64,000 nucleotides of DNA, taken from the NCBI GenBank assembly GCA_013365325.1, contig JABVXV010000325.1, forward strand, positions 1 to 64,000. The letters are read 5' to 3'. Under the pieces are notes generated by a model. It was not told the origin of the DNA and did not search any database. It was given only the letters and a program-made list of their open reading frames with translations. Every line of letters starts with the position of its first letter. The first letter of the stretch is position 1. The position numbers were made by a program, and so were the translations under genes. This document shows positions 11,304 through 24,842 of this stretch, piece after piece. The DNA is from Dipetalonema caudispina. Taxonomy: Eukaryota > Nematoda > Chromadorea > Rhabditida > Onchocercidae.

Positions 11304-13696
11304 TAGAAGAAATTCATTCCTTAATAAGGAAATATTCTTGTTTTTAGACCAGAAAGATTTTCATTCATTAAAAAACTGCTTTGCTGTTATTTTTCAATTT
11401 TTTGTATAAATTGGGAGAGGCAAAATTGTTTGTTTCGGAAGTGTTTGTAATTAGGGTTAATTAAACTTTCTGTTTCTCTAATTTTTGATGAAAAGATAGG
11501 AAAATGAGAAAAGAACTGAAATAAGTGTTTGAATATAAATGAAAGATAGTTGTTAATTATGAACAACAAAGAATAGAAATATATTGTTAATAATACTGAA
11601 AACAGTTATAACAATACAGCGAATAATGTTAAACAACTATACTAACAGATTTTTTGTCCATTTTTTTCTGATTTTTTTGCACTTTTAAGCAGTTATTTAT
11701 TCGTTTGAAGCAAATAACATATCCTTATCCGAAAGAATGATCTGAATAATGAGATAATGAAACTTCCGGTATATCTGCCTATACAGTTAGCATACAGTGT
11801 TGAATCTGAATTCAAACTATGAATTGAATGATAGGATATCATAGGTATTTGCTAAATTATTTAAATTTCATAGCTTATATGTTAACAGCTAAAATCGGTT
11901 TGTTGATACTAGCGGTATTAAAAAATAATGATAATAGTGCTAGCAATAATTGCTGGTGACGACGATAATGTAATTTTTTGCTTAGTTAGGATTTTTTCAA
12001 TAATGTGTTTGATTACATTTACTTTTTTTTTGGTTTCTCGCAAAAAATCTTTCAAGAATTTTTGAATTGCTTTCAAAAAAATAGGCAATTATCTGTTTAC
12101 GAATAACAGGTATGTAAAACGTAATTCTCAAATTCTCAACTTTCAAAAAAAAAGGAAAGCCATACTATAAGCACTGTTCGTGAATAATTTAACAACTTTT
12201 GGTGTAGTTTTAAAAATGCCTTCGCATTTTCACCTTTATGTGTTGGAATTGGATTTTAAAACGACAATAACGAGTGTCTAGACTTTCAAATAAAAATTTA
12301 ATTAAAATACGTCAGAAATCGTGATTTTATTACTAAGAGTTGAAATTGAGAAAATGCAATAATACTAAAATTATCATTCATGATTTAAAGTTTTACTTAC
12401 AAAGATGGTATCAAGTTAGCACACAAATTAATATTAAGCAAGCACTCAACTTTATGATAGCATAGTATGAACCTAAAATTTACGTTGAAGACGCTGGTAT
12501 CAAACTAAGTATAATAATTTCAGGTCTACGTTGAACATGTGCTAAGTTCTAACGTTGTATTTCAGAGATTTATGTTAAAGATAGTCGTATCATACTGCTT
12601 TATATAAACAATTTAACAAGCACATATTTTCTCAAGTTTTTGAATTCTAGCTAATACAATAACGAATAATTCCGATAATTCGATGTTTTAAATTAATTAT
12701 TCGCAAAAATTTCAACTCTATCGACAAGTTGTTTTCTCTATTATGTTTAGATTATTTTATGAACATTGCTACACTTTCGAATCTGTCGTGATATTCAAAA
12801 GTTGAAAGATAAAACAAAAATGATGGTATTAATGAGTAGAAAGTAAAATAGAAGATGAAAAAAGATTGAATTGCTATTTTTTTCGAACTGTTTCTTTGCT
12901 TTTTTCGTTTGAGTAAGTCATCGAAACTAAAGCATTTTTTAAATCGAAATTTTCGAAATATTTAAAAATTCATCAAAAAAAAAGAAGAAAAAAGAAAACC
13001 TTCGGTTCATCAAAATTTTTCCATTCATTACTAAGCAAGCAAACATAACGCTGTACATTTTGGATTATCAAATAATGTCAATCGTTTTATAAACTTTTAG
13101 AAGTTTTTTTTTAAAGCTTTCATTTTCATTCCCAATAAAAAGAAATTGTACGAATTTTATGCTTCTTTAATTGCATTCAAGGACATATGTTGTTAACCTT
13201 GTATTAATACCCGATATACTACTATACGATTTAATGCATATTTATTGAGCTGGAAAAAAATTTAGGCTTTTTACACTCAGTTTGGATAAATTTTATTTAT
13301 CCTTTGATATTGTTACTTAAATGGAATTTTATGACTAATTGAAATTTATCATAAATTTTCACATTTTCCAAATTAAAACTATATAACTTTCGAACATTAC
13401 ACGCACCAGGAAAAACTTATCGATGATGATATTTTCAATCTTATCTTTTTACCAACTTTTTTCTCCAATTCCCGGACTTTAAAGTTTCACGAAGAATTTC
13501 AGTCAAAATAATTTTATAGTCGTAGGAATCCATAGTCAAGCATTGTAAAATCTAAGATCTTCGATGATTTTTTTTTCATAATCGTTATCAAATCCATATT
13601 ACAAATAGTTAAAATGAAACAAAAAAATTATTGTTGAATAAAATGATTACAACGAAATGATTTGAATGACTGATTCTGTTACAGATGATGAAATTA
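11304..13696. other. Intergenic, no gene recognised
   Basis: AT-rich DNA. Near 12404-12600 the words GGTATCAA, GGTATCAAAC and CGTATCATAC recur, suggesting a very degraded repeat, too diverged to delimit. No exon was found. Confidence 0.4.
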
Positions 13697-13912
13697 GTTA
13701 ACAGATCATGAATTTATTCCACGAAATTGTGATAAACATTCATAATCGGATATATTAGGTTGCATTATTATCTGAAAAATATATTGCGCATAGTAAACCA
13801 ACTCATCACTGTTAACAGATTATGGATTTACCTCATTAAATCCTTCATATTCGGTTATATTAGGTTATATTATTCTCACCAAAAGATATATTACGCGTAG
13901 TAAAACAGTCTA
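13697..13912. repeat. Diverged tandem duplication, period about 114 bases
   Basis: Unit 1 starts at 13697 and unit 2 at 13811, both with GTTAACAGAT. They share, in the same order, a GGATATATTAGGTT / GGTTATATTAGGTT word, a TATTATC / TATTCTC word, and ATATATTGCGCATAGTAAA / ATATATTACGCGTAGTAAA. Unit 2 is about 15 bases shorter in its first half. Confidence 0.75.
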
Positions 13913-15620
13913 TCAAGCCAGTATGCCAGTATGCCAGTAGATTACAAAGAAACATTGCTTTCCAAACTGTCACCACAATTTGATATTAACTTCCCCACTA
14001 TTTTATATAATATTTTTGTTTATTTCATTTCGATGTTATTTTTTTCTTTTGAAAATATATTGTTTTGGATAGTCAAAGTTGTAAAATTTTGCCACTTAAA
14101 TATATTTAATATGTGCTTAATTTTCCAAAGAGAAAGAAATGAAATTTTACTATTTGTGCTATTGTAAGGAAAAAGAGATTAAAGATTACGTTAATTTATT
14201 TCTAATGGATTGGAAAATGGAAAGTTAGAGGATTTGAATATTGTTTAGATTTATTAGCGCACTGTTATCAATCCTAAAGGTTGAGTGTTGTACATAATGT
14301 CCTAGATTCTCGAGAAAAATTCCTGACAAAAATTCGAATTATGAGATTTACATTGATGATTAATGGTAACTAGACGAAAAGAAAGTTTCAAGGGAAGATG
14401 AATATTTCTATGACAACAATTTTTACATTCATTTTGTTTTTTATTTTATTATTGAAACATTTTATTTCGCTTTTTTTTTTGTTCGCAAATACTTTTTTGC
14501 CCATAATATACTATTTGGTTTTCGACAAATCTTGTCATAAAAAATATCACTCTTTCTTTTTTCTAGATTTTTCAAAATGATTTAGTTATCATCTTATGCG
14601 TTCAAAGAATGAAAAAAAGAAGGACATAAAAAGTTTATTGATAGAAATCAAACATATAACTAAATCTTCGAATTTGATTTTGTTGATTGTTTCGCGAAAT
14701 GTTTATTCATTGGATTTTATGTCAAAAAGAAAAATGAATGAAAAGATAGGCACGAAAGGTTCGTCAGAAGCTGTTAAGCATATCTGATTGTTTATTAATG
14801 ATCCGATCTTAAGAAAATAATATCGCTTACTCTGACAAAAAGTTTCTATTTTATTCTATTTGCATCCTTTCTTCTTTTGTCTTCCACTTCCTATTATAAC
14901 TTATATCTACTGAAAACTACTGCTTCCAGTCTTGAAATATAATTTAATTATTTTTGTTTCGTTTCTTGAAAAAAAATTAAATTTACCTATTAGTTTTTAT
15001 TGCCAATCTTTCAACATACCATGTAATGTGATAAAACTTTAAAAATGATTAGTGCTACTTTCTGAAATTCTTTTCGTAAATAGATTAGCAAAACTTTCTT
15101 CGCATTAATCTATTTTTTAATTGTTTTCGTTTTGTAAGGTATATTCATATCAAATTAAACTTCCCTGTTAAGCTTATTATTTCTCATAACTATTTTCATT
15201 CATTTAGAAAGTATTCTTATATTGCGAGAATCTTTGTTTGTCGTTTCTTTCATTAAGTTTGTTCATGAAGGTGTGAAATTAGAATGTAACTTGAAAACTT
15301 GATCAAATAGATTTTATTTCCATAATATTGACGATATGTAATAATAAATCATTTTCATGCTGCGTTAAAATATCATATACATCCGTGAATTTATCATTCA
15401 TCTGTTAAACATAATCTTTCTGTTTGTCAAATATGACTGGAATGAATATATCTTTAAAGAATTCATTTCAATCATTAAATTTCATATTTGCACCACTTAA
15501 ACTATTATTTTACTAATTCTTCCTCAACTCATAATCCCGGCTTCTGTTAATATTTAGCAAATTTTTTTTCAGTAAAATATGACATTTGTATAGCTATATT
15601 AAATGTATTTCCATTATACT
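13913..15620. other. Intergenic, no gene recognised
   Basis: Some plus-strand frames of 60-78 codons are open, but their composition (F, L, I, K, N) is that expected from random AT-rich DNA. No splice-linked set was found. Confidence 0.45.
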
Positions 15621-15769
15621 GCTCCTACACAATATTTATAATTATTGCATAATTAAAAATATAAATTATCGGTTTTTCTTCGACGACGCATCATTTTTTT
15701 TTTTTTTTTTGCTTCTACACAGAATTTACAACGATTACATAATTAAAAATATAAATTACTGATTTTTTG
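15621..15769. repeat. Diverged duplication, period 90 bases, with a third partial copy
   Basis: GCTCCTACAC at 15621 and GCTTCTACAC at 15711 begin two units. Both contain ATAATTAAAAATATAAATTA followed by a CGGTTTTT or CTGATTTT word. A 19-base T run ends the first unit. A third, partial copy (TCCTACACAATATTCAGAAATTATT) begins near 16110. Confidence 0.7.
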
Positions 15770-18700
15770 ACAGCGTATTTTTCTTTCCCGTTATAATTTT
15801 CTTTTCATAATTCTATTTTGTAATAATTATAGTTTGTTGAAATTGTTCATGCGATCAATTTTTTAGTTGTAAATATTTATACTATTCACATCAATTTCGC
15901 TTTTTCCCTTTTTTCTTCTTTACTAAAACTATCATACCAACCATTTTATCGATTTTTTGGGAAATGACAATACACTTATTATAGTATAAATAAAACTTAG
16001 TTTAAGAAAAGAGGACTTATTAAAATTATTATAAAATTTATTAGATAGCATGCAAATTGTAAATAAAATATATTTCTCTCTCTTTTCGTTCGCTTCTTTA
16101 CATTATTTCCTCCTACACAATATTCAGAAATTATTAAACGTTTTGAGAATTACCTAAAGTTTATCTTTAAGTATTATATACGGAAATAAATCCTAATCAG
16201 CAAACGATGTCATCCGCGAATAAGTGAACGTTGTGCAAGTAATATCAAACAATCTCGCAAAATTCTTTCTATGATAAGATTTCGATTTGAGAAATTCGTT
16301 TTTCTTAGTTCATGATTTCAAACAGCATTTGAATGAATTTTAAATCTTACCTTAAAAAGACCATATTTTTGGCTTCTAGTAATATTTTTATTTTTTAACT
16401 TTCGTTTCAATAATCTTGATCACTCCGGATTTTTTTTCACATTTAGAAATTTAAATTTCGTTTATTCTTCTTCTCTTATTCTTATATTGTGCAAAAATTA
16501 ATTGCTCTAATGAATACGTCATGTAACCTTTTTTTTAACTTTTTTTATGCCACTTTTTTATTGTGTTTAAGATGTGGGTTTTCAGTATGAATAATACATT
16601 GAAGTGATTTTTTTTACTACTTGCTATTTTTATAATTTGAACATATATGGTTGTTACTCATCTCTTTCTAATTTATTTCTACATTAATTTATTATATACA
16701 TCAAAAATTGCAAAATTTAATACAGTTAAAGCATATTATTTTGCTGAACTTTTTATGTTTTGATATTTTTCAAAAAAAAAATTGAAATTTTGAAAAAATA
16801 AAACAAAATTTTATGTTTTACCCCTCCACAAAATTTTTTGTCCATTTTACAAGGTTATTAATTTTGAATAAGAATATTTCTTGATGAAATGAATTATCCT
16901 TTAAAAATTCGACCTCCTTTTTTCTCTTTTCATTATTGATTCTATACTAAAAGATTAGATTTTCGGAAGTATTAGGCATTTAAGTAGTTTGAAAATCCAA
17001 ACTTCAATCGTCAATATTTAAAAGTTGCTTAAAAATTCGCCCGAAAAATTGACTTTGATTGTTGTTATAAGTAAAATTTAAGAGTAAACAATGCTGTAAA
17101 GTTTAAGATAGAAGGAAGCAAAACAAATTATTTAGAACTATTTGGTATATTATTATTTATGAGAATTTATGCATATTATTTTATTTATTAAGAAAAAGGA
17201 TTAAAATATTTGAAAGTTGAAAACTGAAAAGTTTTTGAGCATCGTGTTATAACTTAAATTATTTTACGACAGTACTCCATAGTTCATCCTAAACAATCCA
17301 TTTATGTATTTTTCAAAATTTCTTCATTTTCATCCATCTATTCGAAAAATAGAAAAGGATAAAGAGAAGCGTCTGAAGGATCTCAAAGTGGTTCAAACCA
17401 ATTACCTTTTTATTATTTGTCGTTTTAAAAATGTTATGAATTTTAATTTGATGAATTCAGTGTATGTGTGTGAGTGAAAATTTCGTTTCTTCAAGTATAG
17501 CGTCAAAAGGAAGGTGAGGAGGAAGAAGAGATTATTTAAAAGATTGAGGAGCAGGAAGAAAGTGAAACGAGAAAAAGGTAATTATGTTCCGAAAAGAGAT
17601 ATGAAAGTGAATTTTGTTAATGAAATTTATTCTTTATCTCTAAGTGATCGCTTTCTATAATTGGGCATTAGTACATTTTAAATTAATAAAAATGATTCCA
17701 AAGTTTTATTTATTTAATTATGTAAAAAAATTTCAATTCCATGAAAGTACTAGAAGATTGAAAACTTATTAAGATTGATAGTTTGATTTGTTCCAATCTA
17801 GTCATTTAGAAGGATGAAAATTTTAATCGACCAATATTATACAGCGAATTTGAAAGAGAAAAAATTAATATAAAATTCATACCATCTATAGTAACACTAT
17901 TAAAGTATTACAAATCATTTCTTATATGGAATATAATTAGCAGGGGAAAATGACAAATAATAGTGGAATTTATTGACAATTGAAAAAAGAAAAATTAATG
18001 GTTTAAAAATTAATCCACTTTATTTTCCTTTTTTAAGTTAAGATTCCTTACTATAATTAATTTGTTACTCTTTTGTTATTACTCTATTACTGTACTAATT
18101 TTTGCTAAATTTTGTCTCTCGCAAAAATTGTAAAGAAGAAAATGATACTTTTTAACCATGTTTTAAAAAGTACACAGATTTCGCTTATTAGAAATAAACA
18201 AAAAAGTGTACTTGTAAATAATTATTACATTAAATGCAAAATTTTGATGAAATATTAATCCAATAATTTCACTTTTTAGGCTCTTTTTTTTAAAAAAATA
18301 GGAATCTCAACATTTTATGAATAAAAATTACTATTTATATTAAATATTAGACAATTTTCTCTTAAATGTAATAATTATAAATCTACTGATTATTTTTTAA
18401 TCTTAAATGGCACAAAATTTATAGCAGTGCTAAATAATGATCTATTAATTTTAATCTTTAGCAAATTATTTTAGTTAAGTAAAGAAATTGATCAATTAGT
18501 TCATTTAAAAAATGCATATTTTACAGAGAATTTTTTTAGTTATTTCATTATTTTGATCAACTGATGAAAACGATACAACTTTTGTGATATTTTGACAGAT
18601 TTCATCTTTTGAGTCGCCATAACAATTTGCTCTTCCTTTTAATCAAACATTACCATCTTGATTGTTTGATCCATCGCGTTATCTGATGGATTGATTGGAA

Positions 18701-19080
18701 TTTTTTTATGAGAACTACTGAAACGTCAATTGAAATTATCCGTTACAGCAGGCGAAATAAAATAAAAGATGTAAAGGTAGAAAAATTTTTTAATTAATAT
18801 TTCAGTCTTTTCTCTTAATTTTTAAAGTTTTTCGGAGTAAATTTTGAAATATTACTAGCAAAGCAATAAACAAATTGTTTAATTGATTATATTGCCTATT
18901 GCTCAATAATGAATATTTTAAATACCAACAAATAAACCCTGCAAATATGCATAAATAGAGTTCTGTTCATTGGGAATATATTAGAAATGTAATTTTACGA
19001 TATGAATTAGTTTTTGATAGTGAATTGAGCATACATTCTATGATGCATTCCTTTTTTCCATCACTATAATCGTTATTTCC
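15770..19080. other. Intergenic, no gene recognised
   Basis: Very AT-rich with dense stops. The purine-rich stretch at about 17500-17580 is open only by composition. No exon, RNA gene or array can be supported. Confidence 0.45.
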
Positions 19081-19470
19081 AGCTCATCATTATTATTATT
19101 ATCTTATGATTCTATCATTATAGTCGTTATTTAGTATTGTCATCGAAATCATTATTTCGCATTCCACTCCAATTAATGGAATAGCTATTTCAATCAAATT
19201 TTATTTTCTGATGTCATCATTAAAATCGTTATTTAGATTCCTCTCATTAGTACTACTGTCTGATACCATCACTGGTCCTATTATTATCTAACATCATTAT
19301 CAGAATTGTTAATTAGTGTTTTCATCGAAATCACCATTTTACATTTCCTTCTTATCTGATACCATTATTATGTAGTATTACCAATAAAATCATTATTTAA
19401 CATTCCTCCCTTCGAACATTGGAATCATTATTTCGATCTTGTCAGCGTTATTTGTTAGCATTGTTTCCTT
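19081..19470. repeat. Highly diverged minisatellite-like region
   Basis: Words such as ATCATTAT, CGTTATTTAG, GAAATCATTATTT and CATTCC recur every 40-60 bases across nearly 400 bases (for example near 19080, 19120, 19150, 19225, 19325, 19385). Copies are too diverged to align exactly by eye. Confidence 0.5.
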
Positions 19471-22400
19471 GGGAATCATTAAACAGCATAAAACAAAAAG
19501 CAAGGTGTTTTGATATTTTCATAGTAATATTTTCTGATAAAAAAAGACTATAGTGATAATATTATTTATGCCCAGTATTGATAACAATAACAGTAATATC
19601 AGTAACAACAAGGGTGATAAATATCAATCTCACTGAGTTTTACTAATAATTGATTATTATTATTATCATTTTTATTATCATCGTATGATATGAATGTGAG
19701 AGAATATGCAAGAAAGGTTTCTGTTCCTTTCATATATGTCTGTTTTTACAAGTTTGTATTTCATAAAAACTGTTTCTTGCTTTTTTCTTCCAAAATGAAA
19801 CATAAAAAGAGAGCAAAACTATCACAAAAAAAAAACACTATTCAGTTTTTAAGATTAATTCACAATTTGTCATATTTAATAGTTGGATAGATTAGAAATA
19901 TGTCTTAGAAATAGAAAAATGGTAAGGAATTGATAGTTTTGAAGAATATAAATATATTTCTAAAAACTAAGATAATTTAATACAACATTATCGATTATGA
20001 TAAATGGATAATAAACTAAATCGAATGCTAAAAAGTTGATAAAATGGAAATGATCTGACAGTACGATTAAGTGCTTGTCTGAAAGAATTACTTGTGAAAG
20101 TATTCGACATATGATTTGCATCCTTTTAAATTATGCTTGAATATTTAAAGACATTATGTAATATTGTTCATATATGGATTTTGTGTTTATTCCAAATTAT
20201 TGATATCGATAATGATTTTGAAAAATCCATTCTAATTGCTTATTTAGACCTAATTTTAATCAAAATTGTTTTCCTCTCCCGATTTTTTTTCATTGATATT
20301 ATGTTATAATTTATTTTCGTTTGCTTCCCTTATTTGTTCAAATTTGCAGATTGTGCGTAAGGAAATTAGGAAATCCTTACGTCTTTCATTGTTAGACTTA
20401 TGTGAAAATATTTGTGTCTATTATAAATAAAATCCAAACTTTGAAGTACAAAAATATGATATTGTCGCTGTGATGATAGGAAAGATGAAGAATTAAACCA
20501 AAGAGTAGAATATTTGTTTCACTAATATTGAGCGGTTAAAGTTTGATATTTCTAGTTTTTCTTTTCTGCTTTGTCTTCTTCAGAAAGAGATGAATTATAA
20601 AAAGAGGAGAATATGTTAAAACAGAGCTTTGCAATTACATGAATAATATAAGTTTGTCAAAAAGAGAAAGGAAGAAAACGATATTTCGATAATCTAGTTC
20701 AGCTTAAATTGTTTATTTATTTGCCTTTGATCAATCTTTTTTCCTTCGTATTTAAATTTCAATTCTACTCCCAATTGTATTTCTAACATAGTTACGTATC
20801 TCAAAAATATATAAATAGTCGATGATTTCATCTATCAATGCATTTGCATAAATGCAGAAAAAGGAAAAAATTGTGTCGAAATGATTTTTTATATATTGTA
20901 ACAATATTTGATTGGATTCCTTCACTTTACCTTTCTATTTTACTTTACTTTCATTTTTTTGTTATTTATTTTTTTGTTTTAATTTTTATTTCACTTTGCC
21001 ATCCTTTTCACTTTGTTTATTTCTAACTGTACTTTCTAATTACTACTTTTCCAAAATAAATGTTACTGCTCAAATGTGCTTGTTAAATAGGTTTATTTAC
21101 AAGCCTAATTAATGCCTTTCTTTACTGCTTCTCCAAAAATTATTCTTATTAGTTTTTCTAATCAATTTTTAATTGATTTGTTCTATCTCGTTAGACTATC
21201 TGTGCTTGTCGTTCGCGGTTATCATTATCTGTAGACAGCCATTATAACATTTATCATTGAAAGCTGTGATTATTTATTATATGAACTAGTAAGCGATGGA
21301 ATTGTCTGTTATTTCATTATTTAAAATGAACTTTTAATTTCCGCTCTCTTATTTTGACTACCTATTTTTTGCTTTCTTTCAATTTTTAGTGCTATTTTTT
21401 TTTTTAATTCAGCTTTTTAATGATATCAGTATGAACTAAGAAACGTAACGACCATTAATAGTGTAAAATCTGGGAATTCTTGCTTAAGGAGAAATTTGAA
21501 ATTAATAAACAGTGGTATGGTTTATGTCGCTATTGGTCATTAATAATTATTAAAATTTTTAATTATGCATACTCTACATCCTCATTAAAGTATTTTTTTG
21601 TACATTTTTGGGTATTTAAATTAAATATTTGGACCAAATAGGTTCTTTATTTTTGTATCCATTTGACTGACTAACTAATACTGCTGGTAAAACGCTGATC
21701 ATAAAACGTTTGCAATATTTGATTCTAATTCTAATTCCTCCCACCAATTAATCCAAATCTCTTGTAATTTAATTTGAACAATGGCAGACAATGGATGGTG
21801 AATGAGCAAGAAAAGTGAAAGTTATAAAAAATGAGGAAAGACTGGATATAAATTAATCAAATTTGATCAACGTTCGAATTGCTTATTTCATTAGTTTGTT
21901 CTTTCACCTTTCACCCTTATTCTCGATAAATTTTAATTTTTGAATATGTAAAAAACAAAAGATGAGTAATAATTTGATTTGAAATTTCTTTGTTTTTCTT
22001 TTGGCATTAAAATTTTTCTTCTATGAATTTTGACACTTTTTTATTTAATATTTTCAATAATATAAGAAGGATAATAATTTATGGTTGTGTTAAAAACATT
22101 AACCTAAATTTTGCTTTAGTAATATTACAAATTATTTGTTTATTTTATCGATAAATTTGCTTCTTCCATCAATGAATAATTAAGGGAAATTGTAATATTG
22201 TTTCATGTGATTAATTTTTTTTTCTCAAATTCTTCGTTTATCCGTATTTTTTAAGCGAGAGAATAGAAAAAGGAAAACATATTTTTAATGTTATGATTCC
22301 ATTTTAATATATGTTTGTATAACTGCTTTTTGCTCATATCATATAAATTGAAAGGAAAAATTTTTTCCGTTTTTTTAACAATTCAATTTAGTTAGATTAG

Positions 22401-23290
22401 TTTTCACCGATGTATAGTCAATAGTAGCAAATAGTAAGTTTAATAAATTATTTTTTATTTATTTCTTTAAGCATAATAGAAGGATATTTTTATGTAAATA
22501 TTTGCAAATATATTATTGTTTTGTTTCAAAAAATTAAAACAAGCAAACAAGTTTAAGTGCATTAATGAATTTAAAGAATTCGTGAAGAAATTTGCAATAA
22601 ATGTGGACATGATAACGATAGTGATAATGATACGAAGCTATTGCAATTTCAAAAATAGTGATTTTATTTTCAAACTATTTAGTTGCATTTGACTATTAAT
22701 TCTTATTACTCACTTTCGCTGGTCGAATGAATGTTTGTAATTCGATTAGAGAGAAGCCGATCAAAATTGTTGTAAATCCTTTCCATTAACTTTGGTTGAA
22801 GATAAGTTACAACACATCATTAGAGAATGTTAAGATCATTCAAGAGAGAACTTTGGAGGAAGACTTAAACTAGTATTTTGAATGAATGGAAGTTTATAAA
22901 CGAATTTAAGGTGTGATTAATAAATATCCGCCACCCATTTATAATTTGCAGGTCTGAAAATTGGGAAATATAAAATCAGTTTGAAATGTATTTTGTAAAA
23001 ATTGTGCGAAAGAAAATTTCGCCATCTTTTAACTTATTGAAAAATCGTCTTATCACTATAAAATACCGTCTTTCAGTATTCGTTATTTATTTTCGAGTTA
23101 ATTAATTGCTAAATTTGTATTACTGATTGCTTGCAATTATTATTCGATTTATTACTTTTCTATGGATATTGCTTTGCTATGGATTTGTTGTAAAACTTAT
23201 TAAACCGGCAAGTTTAAATCGCTGTAAAGGCTATTATCCCAATGAATAGTTTATATTATACTAACTTATTCTAAATGGACGTGTTTTGCT
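19471..23290. other. Intergenic, no gene recognised
   Basis: AT-rich DNA with dense stops. Short open frames near 19690 and 20838-21112 have chance composition and no splice partners. Confidence 0.45.
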
Positions 23291-23294
23291 ATTA

Positions 23295-23700
23295 TTACAG
23301 TTTGTTTACATAATAATGTACTTGTATTTCATACAATATTATCCCTTACTTCAGTCATATGAGAACTTTTCGTCTCTAATAGAAAACAAAATTTGCACTT
23401 TGTAATTTGCAGTTGCTTTTTAAAATCCGAAAAATATAAGTGATTGATTGATATTTCAATAATTTCCTCAACTATTCCGATTTAAAGATATATTGAAATC
23501 TTTTGTAATTATTATTTGTTATTGCTTTACTAACCCATTCACTATCATTAGACTTAACTATAAGGATATTCTGTCTCAATGATGTCAACATGGGTAAATG
23601 TTTGATTGATATTTCAATAATTTGTATTGTCCAAATTTATTCAAAACTGATTCGTATTTTGCATTGTTACAGTTTGTTTACATAATAATATACTGGAGTA
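23295..23700. repeat. Interleaved direct repeats
   Basis: TTACAGTTTGTTTACATAAT occurs at 23295 and again at 23667. GATTGATATTTCAATAATTT occurs at 23446 and 23604. Their order suggests an old duplication of a segment followed by rearrangement, not a simple tandem array. Confidence 0.7.
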
Positions 23701-23811
23701 ATTTCAAACAATGATTTGAACAAAATTTCAATAAGTAACATTGTATTTCAGCTCCACAATATTTTTGTTTAGATTTTTGGATGAAATAACGAAATCTAAT
23801 ATGTATAGTTG

Positions 23812-24204
23812 ATGGAAGGAATTTATGACAATTACAATTCAGTTTCAGAATATCAAATTTATAATCCTAATACTTTTTTAAATAAAATTTTTATCGAATA
23901 CATTAATTTGCTGCTCATTCTGTACATCTTAGTTTTTTATTTGTTTTTCCAAACTGATTCCGCAATAGTTAACGAATTTTTGTTTCTACCGTTTTTGTAT
24001 CACAAATGCATACTGAATGGAATTTACAATAAAATTTTATTTCAAATACCAAATATTTCAAAAAAATTGAAATTTGCAAGATGGTTAGCTATAATTGATA
24101 GCTTAACTTACATATGGTGGCTCTTCTGTAACATATGTGAACAGTTCTTTCTAGAATTTAATGATAAATCTTATCTGTATCATATTGATCGTACAGTCTG
24201 TTGA
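23812..24204 (+). CDS. Unrecognised single-exon open frame of 130 residues
   Basis: The longest open frame in this gene-poor tract runs from an ATG at 23812 to a TGA at 24202-24204. It is hydrophobic, with an I/L/Y/F-rich stretch around residues 28-50 that could span a membrane, and W, C and Y residues near the end. A frame this long is uncommon at this base composition, but composition alone could produce it. No family, signal peptide or splice partner is recognised, and no spliced-leader site is obvious upstream. Confidence 0.2.
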   Translation: MEGIYDNYNSVSEYQIYNPNTFLNKIFIEYINLLLILYILVFYLFFQTDSAIVNEFLFLPFLYHKCILNGIYNKILFQIPNISKKLKFARWLAIIDSLTYIWWLFCNICEQFFLEFNDKSYLYHIDRTVC

Positions 24205-24741
24205 GATCGAGATTGCTGTACCAAATTATGACATAAAATACGCAATTTCTTGTTTCGTACAGAAAAAGAATATTTAAAAAATTAGTCATGAATTTCAATT
24301 GCAATGACAGGAAAGAAATTCAATAGTTCCGAAAGTTTGCTAGCAAATAACTGTATCAATTTATGCATTAAATAAGTATTGTGTTTGTGAATTATTGTTT
24401 CATTAATCTCTGCAATAATTTCTACGCAATAATTTTTGCTGAATTAATAAAGAAAAATAATATTGCTATAGAAGCAACTATAAATTTTCTTCGGCAACAG
24501 TTTAAAATCCAAAATTTAAGCAGTAGAATATTAAAATCACGAATTCGGAATATCCGCTGGATATTATACAAATGATAATGAATGGGGCTGATAATAAAAT
24601 TTTTTTCGTTTCTTTTTTCCTTTGATCAGAATTTCCTCTTTTTTCTTCACTTCCTTTTTTCCATCTTCTTATTCTTTGTCCAAAAATTTTTCCCTCTATT
24701 ATTTTGTAAGAAAACTGCCTCAACGACCTTTCAATTCTTAG

Positions 24742-24842
24742 GTCAAAGCATTCAGTTGTCAAATTCATTCAATAGGTTCAAAATAGAAAATGTGGACAGC
24801 CTCACGAAAGGATTTGAGAATTCGAATGAATGGCAGCCCTAA
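24742..24842 (+). CDS. Orphan exon-like segment
   Basis: After a TTCTTAG acceptor at 24740-24741 a 32-residue frame runs to a TAA, ending KGFENSNEWQP. Its amino-acid composition is more protein-like than the flanks. A 3'-terminal exon of an unidentified gene is possible. No upstream exon was identified. Confidence 0.2.

Noticed and set aside
24502..24842. Overlapping open frames on both strands
   Set aside because: Both are long because the DNA is strand-asymmetric (T-rich on plus, A/G-rich on minus). Only the end of the plus-strand frame was kept, as a low-confidence exon.
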